Source: Candidatus Moranbacteria bacterium UBA2282 (lineage in GTDB: Bacteria; Patescibacteriota; Minisyncoccia; Moranbacterales; UBA2206). Taken from it: a DNA stretch of 6,892 nucleotides. The DNA lies in contig DDWQ01000025.1 in assembly GCA_002345745.1 (NCBI GenBank), forward strand, positions 1-6,892, in the 5' to 3' direction. A program made the position numbers and the translations under genes. The notes below the pieces were generated by a model. The model did no database searches. It worked only from the letters and a program-made list of their open reading frames with translations, and had not been told where the DNA came from. Shown in pieces: positions 1 through 5,413 of the stretch (position 1 is the stretch's first letter; each line of letters starts with the position of its first letter).

Positions 1-185
1 TACCAACTAGATTTTTTCACTCCTGGAATTTGACCTGTACTTGCTAATTCTCTAAAGCATATTCTACAAATATCAAATGCTCGCATATATCCATGCTTTC
101 TTCCGCATCTCCAACATCGTCTTACAACACGTGTTGAAAATTTTGGTGTTTTTCGAGCTCTAGCTTCAACAGATTTTTTTGCCAT
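1..185 (-). CDS. rpsN: 30S ribosomal protein S14, zinc-binding (type Z)
   Basis: Small-subunit head protein that binds 16S rRNA near S3, S10 and S19. The 61-codon reading frame was translated by hand from the ATG at 183-185. It begins MAKKSVEARARKTPKF and ends GQIPGVKKSSW, which is the full length of the short zinc-type S14 family. Two CxxC pairs, Cys24/Cys27 and Cys40/Cys43, form the expected zinc site, with RRCWRCGRKHGYMR and DICRICFRELA around them. The last sense codon is at 3-5 and the window's first two bases supply TA of the stop, so only the final stop base is missing. It lies 24 bp after L5, as in the spc operon, and S8 would be expected next. It is the only gene here with a fair Shine-Dalgarno. 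The symbol rpsZ is also used for this form. Confidence 0.95.
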   Translation of the reverse strand, partial: MAKKSVEARARKTPKFSTRVVRRCWRCGRKHGYMRAFDICRICFRELASTGQIPGVKKSSW

Positions 186-195
186 ATTATTTTTT

Positions 196-200
196 GTCCT
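196..200 (-). promoter_or_regulatory. Ribosome binding site of S14
   Basis: The minus strand reads AGGAC here, with AGGA ending 11 nt before the S14 start codon. The spacing is slightly long but acceptable. It is noted because it is the best Shine-Dalgarno match in front of any gene in this window; nearly all the others lack one. Confidence 0.5.
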
Positions 201-209
201 GTATTAAAT

Positions 210-758
210 TTAAATTTTCTTTACCAACGGAAACCCCAATAGTCTAAACAGTGCTAATCCTTCTTCTTGATTTTTTGCTGTTGTCGTAATGTTAACTTGA
301 AATCCAACCACATTCTTTACATTTTCAGGCATAATCTCTGGAAAAATCGTGTGTTCTTTTATTCCAAAATTGAAGTTGCCATTACTGTCCACTGCTGATT
401 CCTTGATACCTCGGAAATCCCTCACTCGAGGAATAGCTGAGTTAACCAATTTTTCAATGAAATCCCACTTTCTTTTTCCACGTAATGTCACTCTGATTCC
501 AACCTCTTGTCCTTCTCTGATTTTAAATCCGGCAATTGATTTTTTTGCTTTGACCATAACTGGCTTCTGACTAGCAATCACAGTTATAGCATTTTTCACA
601 TCATCAACTAAAGATGAATCTTTAATAAATTTTCCAATACCGGAATTAATAACAACCTTTTCAATTTTTGGTACTTGCAAAGCACTTTTAAAACCGAATT
701 GTTTTTTCATTTCAGAAATAACCTCTGTATTATATTTTACTTTAATTGATTTATACAT
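210..758 (-). CDS. rplE: 50S ribosomal protein L5
   Basis: L5 binds 5S rRNA, helps dock it in the central protuberance of the 50S subunit, and contacts the 30S head (bridge B1b). The protein has 182 residues, about the usual bacterial length. Family signatures are visible: VPKIEKVVINSGIGK at residues 29-43, the block from QKPVMVKAKKSIAGFKIREG at 64 through VGIRVTLRG at 94, AIPRVRDFRG at 108-117, and a C-terminal FRLLGFP at 171-177. The ATG start gives the usual N-terminal helix (MKKQFGF at 17-23). It begins 7 bp after the L24 stop. The bases before the start read ATAAGAAATAT, with no Shine-Dalgarno. The stop is TAA. Nothing about the protein is unusual. Confidence 0.97.
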   Translation of the reverse strand: MYKSIKVKYNTEVISEMKKQFGFKSALQVPKIEKVVINSGIGKFIKDSSLVDDVKNAITVIASQKPVMVKAKKSIAGFKIREGQEVGIRVTLRGKRKWDFIEKLVNSAIPRVRDFRGIKESAVDSNGNFNFGIKEHTIFPEIMPENVKNVVGFQVNITTTAKNQEEGLALFRLLGFPLVKKI

Positions 759-765
759 ATATTTC

Positions 766-1071
766 TTATACTTCAGCTTTACATTGTTTACAAATTCTTA
801 ATTTATTTTTTCCAGCAATTTTATATCCAACCCTAGTTGCTTTTCCACATTTAGGACAAACAAGCATTGCATTGGAGATATTCAATTTTCCAGGAATTTC
901 AATTCGTTGTCCACTCTCACCTTCTTTTCTTGCTTTGACATGCTTTTTTACAATATTCAACCCTTCAATGATAATTTTTTCTTCAGCAGAAAGAACTCGC
1001 AAAACCTTACCAGTTTTTCCACGGTCCTTGCCAGCTAATATTTTAACTTGATCGTTTTTCTTTATCTTCAT
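766..1071 (-). CDS. rplX: 50S ribosomal protein L24 with C-terminal zinc ribbon
   Basis: L24 is an early-assembly protein that nucleates folding of the 5' part of 23S rRNA and sits near the tunnel exit. The 101-residue product starts with a KOW domain (KNDQVKILAGKDRGKTGKV, residues 5-23) followed by the core strand VLRVLSAEEKIIIEGLNIVKK. After NAMLV comes a zinc-ribbon-like tail with CPKC at 72-75 and CKQC at 94-97, 18 residues apart. Four-cysteine L24 proteins of this kind occur in many bacteria, whereas E. coli L24 lacks the cysteines. The gene follows L14 by 46 bp and precedes L5 by 7 bp, the spc order. No Shine-Dalgarno is visible and the start context is TTAT-ATG. Confidence 0.97.
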   Translation of the reverse strand: MKIKKNDQVKILAGKDRGKTGKVLRVLSAEEKIIIEGLNIVKKHVKARKEGESGQRIEIPGKLNISNAMLVCPKCGKATRVGYKIAGKNKLRICKQCKAEV

Positions 1072-1117
1072 ATAATTTTGTGATTTTCAATTATTCTCTT
1101 TAGTACATTCATAGAGA

Positions 1118-1483
1118 TTACAGTACTTCTGGTGCTAAAGAAATTATCTTACTAAATCCTTTTTCCCTAAGCTCTCTAGCCACTGGACCGAAAATTCGAG
1201 TTCCTTTTGGCTCTTTGCCATCCAGAATAACTGCCGCATTCTCATCAAATCTGATATATGTGCCATCTTTTCTGCGAAGAGCTTTCACTTGTCTAACAAT
1301 AACTGCTCGCACCTTATCACCCTTCTTAACGATTCCGCGTGGTTCAGCAGATTTAACAGAGGCCACGATTATATCGCCAATTTGAGCATATCTTCTCTTA
1401 GATCCACCTAGAACCTTAAAGCATTTGATAATTTTTGCCCCACTATTATCAGCTAATTTCAATTTTGACTCTGCTTGTATCAT
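1118..1483 (-). CDS. rplN: 50S ribosomal protein L14
   Basis: L14 is a beta-barrel protein on the subunit interface. It forms bridge B8 with 16S rRNA and packs against L3 and L19. The 121 residues match the family length of about 122. It starts MIQAESKLKLADNSGAK, and the family signature spans roughly residues 60-86 (AVIVRQVKALRRKDGTYIRF, then ENAAVIL). The C-terminal part, GTRIFGPVARELREKGFSKI at 94-113, is standard. As first gene of the spc cluster it begins only 4 bp after the S17 stop, so no separate promoter fits between S10 and spc genes here and the two are probably co-transcribed. The bases before ATG are TTTAAATAT, with no Shine-Dalgarno. The stop is TAA. Confidence 0.98.
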   Translation of the reverse strand: MIQAESKLKLADNSGAKIIKCFKVLGGSKRRYAQIGDIIVASVKSAEPRGIVKKGDKVRAVIVRQVKALRRKDGTYIRFDENAAVILDGKEPKGTRIFGPVARELREKGFSKIISLAPEVL

Positions 1484-1487
1484 ATAT

Positions 1488-1736
1488 TTAAACTACTTTA
1501 TATCTTTTATCTTTACTCATTGGTCTGCATGGAATTATTTCAATTGCATCACCTACTTTATATTTACCATCGGCGTCATGTGCTTTATATTTCTTAGTAG
1601 ATTTATATTTCTTCTTATATTTAGCATGAGTTTTTAGACTTTCTACAGAAACAACAACAGTCTTGGCCATTTTATCACTAATGACGATGCCTTTTTTTCT
1701 AATAATTACTTTAGTCGTGTCTAATTTTTTTTCCAT
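1488..1736 (-). CDS. rpsQ: 30S ribosomal protein S17
   Basis: S17 is an OB-fold primary binder of the 5' domain of 16S rRNA in the 30S body. The 82-residue length is normal. The fold is recognised from KKGIVISDKMAKTVVVSVE at residues 14-32 (the usual G-x-V-x-S-x-K-M-x-K-T-x-V-V pattern), YKAHD at 50-54, and the family signature GDAIEIIPCRPMSKDKRYKV at 62-81. A lysine- and tyrosine-rich loop at 38-51 contacts rRNA. It is the last gene of the S10 part, 12 bp after L29 and 4 bp before L14. The spacer before the start is AGTTTTTAAAAAAA, with no Shine-Dalgarno. Confidence 0.97.
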   Translation of the reverse strand: MEKKLDTTKVIIRKKGIVISDKMAKTVVVSVESLKTHAKYKKKYKSTKKYKAHDADGKYKVGDAIEIIPCRPMSKDKRYKVV

Positions 1737-1748
1737 TTTTTTTAAAAA

Positions 1749-1934
1749 CTACTTATTTTCTTTAAGAATAGTTAAAATCTTTGCAACATCTCGCTTGCTT
1801 GCTCTTATTTCTCTGACATTCTTAACTTGTTTTGCTGCAATATCAAATCTCAACCCTCGCGCAAGTTCTCTTTTCTCGCTCAAAAGCTTCTTTAATTCCT
1901 CTATATTCTTTTCTCTAATTTCCTTTATTTTCAT
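1749..1934 (-). CDS. rpmC: 50S ribosomal protein L29
   Basis: L29 is a small two-helix protein beside the peptide exit tunnel. Together with L23 it forms part of the docking surface for trigger factor and SRP. The product has 61 residues, the usual size. The N-terminal helix is rich in charged residues (MKIKEIREKNIEELKKLLSE). The C-terminal signature is NVREIRASKRDVAKILT at 39-55, matching the family pattern N-x-R-x-I-R-x-x-[KR]-R-D-[IV]-A-[KR]-I-x-T. It follows L16 after a 52 bp spacer that contains a direct repeat but no evident terminator. The start is ATG in the context GCATATATG without a Shine-Dalgarno. Confidence 0.96.
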   Translation of the reverse strand: MKIKEIREKNIEELKKLLSEKRELARGLRFDIAAKQVKNVREIRASKRDVAKILTILKENK

Positions 1935-1986
1935 ATATGCAATTTACTAATATTTGAAAAATGTGTTTGATCTGCTAATATTTTAA

Positions 1987-2400
1987 TTATTCTTCTTTAG
2001 CAACAAATTTTGTCTTAACCCCTAATTTATATGCTGCCAGTGACATTGCTTTCTTAGCCACCTCTCTTTTCACACCATCCATTTCAAACATAACTCTTCC
2101 TGGTCTCACAACAGCTACAAAATGATCTACTGTTCCCTTTCCCTTACCCATTGGAACCTCAGAGCCTTTTTTAGTCATTGATTTATCAGGGAAAATTCTA
2201 ATCCAAATCTTTCCACCACGTTGGACATATCGAGTCATTGCTCTTCGAGCTGATTCAATTTGACGAGCAGAAATAAGTCCAGCCTCTAGTGTTTTCAATC
2301 CAAAACTTCCAAAACTTATTGAAGTTCCCCGATTTGAATTACCACGGATTCTTCCGCCTCTTTGAACTTTTCTATGTTTTACTTTTTTTGGCATTAACAT
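1987..2400 (-). CDS. rplP: 50S ribosomal protein L16
   Basis: L16 sits between the peptidyl-transferase region and the central protuberance and helps position A-site tRNA. The 137 residues fit the family. MLMPKKVKHRK at the start parallels MLQPKRTKFRK of E. coli, which favours the first ATG over the second one two codons later. ISFGSFGLK at 28-36, ARQIESARRAMTRYVQRGGK at 45-64, IWIRIFPDK at 65-73 and PMGKGKG at 83-89 are the family landmarks. The residue aligned with E. coli Arg81, the arginine hydroxylated there, is Pro83 here. The gene starts 29 bp after S3. Upstream bases GATAGAATACGCTT give no convincing Shine-Dalgarno. Confidence 0.97.
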   Translation of the reverse strand: MLMPKKVKHRKVQRGGRIRGNSNRGTSISFGSFGLKTLEAGLISARQIESARRAMTRYVQRGGKIWIRIFPDKSMTKKGSEVPMGKGKGTVDHFVAVVRPGRVMFEMDGVKREVAKKAMSLAAYKLGVKTKFVAKEE

Positions 2401-2429
2401 AAGCGTATTCTATCTATTTTCTTCGTTTA

Positions 2430-3089
2430 TTATTTACCTTTTTCATCATTAAAAACTTCGCCTTTATACAACCAAACCTTCACACCCAATGTTCCATAAG
2501 TTGTATATGCGGTCGCTCTGGCAAAATCTATATTTGCGCGAAGCGTGTGAAGTGGTAATGTTCCCTTGGCTGACCATTCTCTTCTTGCCATTTCTGCTCC
2601 TCCAAGTCTTCCGGACATCTCTATTTTAACTCCTTTAATTAAACTATTTTTCGTAACCTGATCTAGCATTGATTTCATTGCTCTTCTGAAAGCGACTCGT
2701 TTCTCTAATTGTTCAGCAATGTTTTGTGCAATAAGTGCTGCACTTTCTTCGAAATTTTTCACTTCCTGAATCTCAATCTTTAAACTGGTTTTTTTATTTT
2801 TAAAAAAATTGGTTTTAACGTAGTTCTGGATATCCTCCACTCCACTACCACCTCGCCCAATCAAAATTCCTGGTCTAGCTGTTTTTACAATAACTTTAAC
2901 CATAGCCGCTGATCGTTCAATCTCAACTTCAGAAATTGCAGCTGCCTTCCATTTCGTAGACAAGGCTGTTCTAATCTCAATATCTTGTCTAAGATTGCTA
3001 TTATATTCTTTTTTTCCTCCAAACCATCGTGACTTCCATGTATTCGTAATTCCTATTCGGAGTCCAACTGGGTTTACTTTTTTTCCCAT
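2430..3089 (-). CDS. rpsC: 30S ribosomal protein S3
   Basis: S3 lies in the 30S head at the mRNA entry channel with S4 and S5, where its basic residues contribute to mRNA helicase activity. The 219-residue product starts MGKKVNPVGLRIG, the standard N-terminus. The KH type II domain is at about 40-110, with the GxxG-type loop GILIGRGGSGVEDI at 74-87. The C-terminal domain contains the signature GRLGGAEMARREW at 160-172, then LPLHTLRANIDF at 178-189 and YGTLGVKVWLYKGE at 198-211. Length and domain layout are ordinary. It follows L22 by 34 bp. No clear Shine-Dalgarno precedes the start (TTAACAAAGATT-ATG). The stop is TAA. Confidence 0.98.
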   Translation of the reverse strand: MGKKVNPVGLRIGITNTWKSRWFGGKKEYNSNLRQDIEIRTALSTKWKAAAISEVEIERSAAMVKVIVKTARPGILIGRGGSGVEDIQNYVKTNFFKNKKTSLKIEIQEVKNFEESAALIAQNIAEQLEKRVAFRRAMKSMLDQVTKNSLIKGVKIEMSGRLGGAEMARREWSAKGTLPLHTLRANIDFARATAYTTYGTLGVKVWLYKGEVFNDEKGK

Positions 3090-3123
3090 AATCTTTGTTA
3101 ACTTTTAGTATAAACTATTTAAA

Positions 3124-3687
3124 TTACATACCTGCTTTCCTATTAAACATTTTCTTTGCCCATCCTTTATCAGAAGCTTTACTTTCTGCCTTTCCATCCT
3201 TTGGCTTCAAATCAGTTTTTTCAGTTACTTTGGCAGTATCTTTTTCTTCTTTTTCTTGTTTTTCTACTGATTCTTTTTCTAATTTCTTTCTAGCATCTAG
3301 TCTGTCTTTCTTTTCTTTTTCTAATTGTTCCTTGGTTTTTCTATTCTTACCTTCAACTCTTTCTTCGATAACTATTTCAATATGTGAAGATCTTCTTCGA
3401 ATTGGGGTTGCTCGCCCATAAGCTTTTGGCATCCACCTCTTCAGCGTGATACCTTCTTTCACAACTACATCAAAAATGTACATATTATCCTTATCAATAC
3501 CAAAATTATGTTCACCATTAGCAACAGCGCTATTAAGCAAGGTTATCATAAACGGACTAGTTTTTTTAACCGTACTATCAAGTTGATTCAATGCGTCCTT
3601 AATATCCATACCTTTTATTAGGTCGGCTACTAATTTAACCTTTCGGTTTGGCATTCTTAAACTTTTTAATTTTGCTGATACTTTCAT
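3124..3687 (-). CDS. rplV: 50S ribosomal protein L22 with long charged C-terminal tail
   Basis: L22 binds several 23S rRNA domains, and its extended beta-hairpin lines the nascent-peptide tunnel. The core, residues 1-110, is normal: MKVSAKLKSLRMPNRKVKLV and ADLIKG at the start, LLNSAVANGEHN at 50-61, and the hairpin tip with MPKAYGRATPIRRRSSHIEI at 86-105. It then continues for about 77 residues, giving 187 against about 110-120 in E. coli or Bacillus. This tail is dominated by Lys and Glu (KNRKTKEQLEKEKKDRLDAR and similar), likely helical or disordered, and closes with a small conserved-looking end, GWAKKMFNRKAGM at 175-187. Charged L22 tails are, from memory, common in Patescibacteria. An AAGGA lies 19 nt before ATG, too far for a normal ribosome site. 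Confidence 0.96.
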   Translation of the reverse strand: MKVSAKLKSLRMPNRKVKLVADLIKGMDIKDALNQLDSTVKKTSPFMITLLNSAVANGEHNFGIDKDNMYIFDVVVKEGITLKRWMPKAYGRATPIRRRSSHIEIVIEERVEGKNRKTKEQLEKEKKDRLDARKKLEKESVEKQEKEEKDTAKVTEKTDLKPKDGKAESKASDKGWAKKMFNRKAGM

Positions 3688-3709
3688 GGTAATTTATCTT
3701 AAAATATCC

Positions 3710-4051
3710 TTATTTTTTAGTACTTGTACTTGCTTTTGCAGCTTTAGATGCATCCAGCTCTTTTTGCTTAGCTGCCTGTTCCATTTCTTTCTGCATTTTT
3801 CCACCGTGCCTTGTGAACGTTCTTGTTGGAGAAAATTCTCCAAATTTATGTCCAACCATTTCCTCTGTCACTAGTACTGGAATATGCTTTCGTCCGTTGT
3901 GGACACCAAAGGTAATTCCAATCATTTCAGGAGAGATAACACTCGCTCTAGCCCAGATATTCATAACAGACTTATCATCAGCCGACCGGTTTTGAATTTT
4001 CTTTATTAATCGGTCATCTATGTAGAGACCTTTTTTTAGACTTCTTGTCAT
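3710..4051 (-). CDS. rpsS: 30S ribosomal protein S19
   Basis: S19 is in the 30S head, pairs with S13, and forms bridges to the 50S central protuberance. The N-terminus MTRSLKKGLYIDDRL is the usual one. The core shows WARASVISPEMIG at 33-45, FGVHNGRKHIPVLVTEEMVG at 48-67, and the family signature HKFGEFSPTRTFTRHGG at 68-84. The 113-residue product is about 20 longer than the classical 92. The excess is an Ala/Lys/Ser/Gln-rich tail from about residue 88 (KEMEQAAKQKELDASKAAKA), probably flexible. The gene starts 78 bp after L2, and the spacer is almost filled by a hairpin repeat that stops 7 nt before the ATG. No Shine-Dalgarno is present. Confidence 0.97.
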   Translation of the reverse strand: MTRSLKKGLYIDDRLIKKIQNRSADDKSVMNIWARASVISPEMIGITFGVHNGRKHIPVLVTEEMVGHKFGEFSPTRTFTRHGGKMQKEMEQAAKQKELDASKAAKASTSTKK

Positions 4052-4058
4052 ATTGATT

Positions 4059-4123
4059 AGTTTTTAGTTCTTGGTTTTTAGTTTGTAGAATTATTACCAA
4101 CTACTAACTACCAACTACTAACT
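4059..4123. repeat. Heptamer-built inverted repeat between L2 and S19
   Basis: Two 30-nt arms, 4059-4088 and 4094-4123, face each other across the 5-nt loop AATTA. Each arm is four copies of the degenerate heptamer AGTTNNT plus two bases (the right arm read on the minus strand). The NN pairs are TT, CT, TT, TG in the left arm and AG, GG, AG, GG in the right arm; the third left heptamer starts with G. In the minus-strand transcript 21 of 30 positions pair. Most unpaired positions fall at NN, giving A-A, G-A and G-G oppositions every 7 nt. The hairpin ends 7 nt before the S19 start, and no U-run follows on that strand, so it is not a normal terminator. It is closely related to the repeat at 4974-5046. 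Function unknown. Confidence 0.8.
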
Positions 4124-4129
4124 TTCTTA

Positions 4130-4963
4130 TTATTTCCTCTTTTGTCTCCTCTTGATTATAAATTTATTGCTATATCTCTTAATTCTTCTAGTTTTCTTTC
4201 CAAGTGCTGGTTTACCCCATGGAGTTTTCGGATGCTTCAGTCCAATTCCTTGACGACCTTCGCCTCCTCCATGCGGATGATCAACTGGATTCATTGCACT
4301 ACCTCTGACTCCCGGTCTAACGCCCATATGTCTCTTTCTTCCAGCCTTACCAATGCGAATAGCATTATGTTCAAAATTACTTACTTGTCCAATCGTAGCA
4401 TAACATTTGTTACTTACCAACCTGATTTCTCCGGATGGCATTTTTATTTGTGCTGTATTTTCATCAACAGCTGTTAAGGTTGCACTAGCACCAGCTCCTC
4501 GCACAATCTGACCACCCTTGCCTGGAAATAATTCCAAATTACAAATAACTGTACCTGTAGGTATATTTTTAACTTGTGCTCGATTACCTAATTTAACTGG
4601 AGCTGCTTCTGCAGTCAAAATTTCCATACCTGCTTTCATTCCTTCTGAAGCCAAAATATATCTTTTCTCTCCGTCAGCATAATGCACTAATGCAATAAAA
4701 GATGATCTATTTGGATCTCGCTCAATTGCGAAAATTTTTCCAGGAATACCCAGTTTATCCTGCCTGAAATCAACGATTCGATATCTTCTTTTTGCTCCAC
4801 CTCCTTGATGACGAACAGAAATTTTTCCATGTGATCGTCCAGCTTTGCTTTTCATTGGAGCCAGTAAAGATTTCTCCGGTTTTTTCTTCGAAACATCAGC
4901 CGATTTTACAATCGACATATTTCTTCGTCCAGCATTATTCTTTTTATATACTTTAATTGCCAT
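4130..4963 (-). CDS. rplB: 50S ribosomal protein L2
   Basis: L2 is a primary 23S rRNA binder needed for subunit joining (bridge B7b) and for an active peptidyl-transferase centre. The 277 residues match the usual 273-280. The N-terminal RNA-binding region has GRSHGKISVRHQGGGAKRRY at 42-61 and VDFRQDKLGIPGKIFAIERD at 64-83. The SH3-like domain carries GNRAQVKNIPTGTVICNLEL at 126-145. The C-terminal signature is VRGSAMNPVDHPHGGGEGR at 219-237, with the conserved histidine matching E. coli His229. GIGLKHPKTPWGKPALGKKT at 239-258 has two more residues than E. coli, as I recall for other Patescibacteria. The gene is bracketed by related heptamer hairpins, 6 bp beyond its stop and 10 nt before its start. 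No Shine-Dalgarno is seen. Confidence 0.98.
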   Translation of the reverse strand: MAIKVYKKNNAGRRNMSIVKSADVSKKKPEKSLLAPMKSKAGRSHGKISVRHQGGGAKRRYRIVDFRQDKLGIPGKIFAIERDPNRSSFIALVHYADGEKRYILASEGMKAGMEILTAEAAPVKLGNRAQVKNIPTGTVICNLELFPGKGGQIVRGAGASATLTAVDENTAQIKMPSGEIRLVSNKCYATIGQVSNFEHNAIRIGKAGRKRHMGVRPGVRGSAMNPVDHPHGGGEGRQGIGLKHPKTPWGKPALGKKTRRIKRYSNKFIIKRRQKRK

Positions 4964-4973
4964 ATGCTTATTT

Positions 4974-5046
4974 AGTTCTTAGTTTGTAGTTTGTAGTTTT
5001 TAGCTTAATAGTTTTTCTACAAACTACCAACCACTAACTACCAACT
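4974..5046. repeat. Heptamer-built inverted repeat between L23 and L2
   Basis: Two 30-nt arms, 4974-5003 and 5017-5046, align without gaps at 24 of 30 positions, around a 13-nt loop. A G-U pair in the minus-strand RNA raises this to 25. Each arm is four AGTTNNT heptamers plus AG (the right arm read on the minus strand). NN is CT, TG, TG, TT in the left arm and GG, AG, GG, TG in the right arm; the third right heptamer starts with G. All true mismatches fall in NN. The right arm shares 24 of 30 bases with that of the repeat at 4059-4123. The hairpin ends 10 nt before the L2 ATG. On the plus strand it is followed by TTTTTT at 5048-5053, so it might stop antisense transcription, but no U-run follows on the gene strand. 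Confidence 0.85.
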
Positions 5047-5051
5047 CTTTT

Positions 5052-5396
5052 TTATGCTCCTTTAAATAATTCTATTGAATCACCAGCCTTCAAAGTCACA
5101 ACCGCTTTCTTACTTGCAGCTTTAAATCCGGGGGTTCTGCCATAACTTACTGGCTTTCTGTGCGTATTCAAAGTATTAACTGCCTTAACTTTCACTTTAT
5201 ACAATTCTTCAATAGCAACCTTAATCTGAGTTTTAGTCGCATCAGTTGCTACTTTAAAAACATACTTATTCAATTCCACAGCAATAGTTGCCGCTTCAGT
5301 AATAATTGGCTCAATTAAAATCCTGTAAGCAATATTTTTTTGTATTACTTTCGCAGATTTTTTCTTAAGCTTAAATTTTTTTCTTGCCTGTTTCAT
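5052..5396 (-). CDS. rplW: 50S ribosomal protein L23
   Basis: L23 sits at the tunnel exit and is the main contact for trigger factor and SRP. The product has 114 residues against about 95-100 typical. The core runs from about 23 to 114: AYRILIEPIITEAATI at 23-38, NKYVFKVATDATKTQIKVAI at 43-62, the family signature segment VKVKAVNTLNTHRKP at 68-82, then KKAVVTLKAGDSIELF at 96-111. The usual Lys after Thr-Glu in the N-terminal motif is Ala35. The first 20 residues form a strongly basic extension (MKQARKKFKLKKKSAKVIQK). No later Met exists in the frame before the core, so this start is the only ATG choice. It follows L4 by 17 bp without a Shine-Dalgarno (CTAAAACGAA-ATG). Confidence 0.96.
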   Translation of the reverse strand: MKQARKKFKLKKKSAKVIQKNIAYRILIEPIITEAATIAVELNKYVFKVATDATKTQIKVAIEELYKVKVKAVNTLNTHRKPVSYGRTPGFKAASKKAVVTLKAGDSIELFKGA

Positions 5397-5413
5397 TTCG
5401 TTTTAGTAATTTG

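Noticed and set aside
5017..5053. Plus-strand terminator formed by the 4974-5046 hairpin and the T6 run
   Set aside because: No plus-strand gene precedes it and the T-run overlaps the end of L23. Kept only as a possible antisense stop within the repeat entry.
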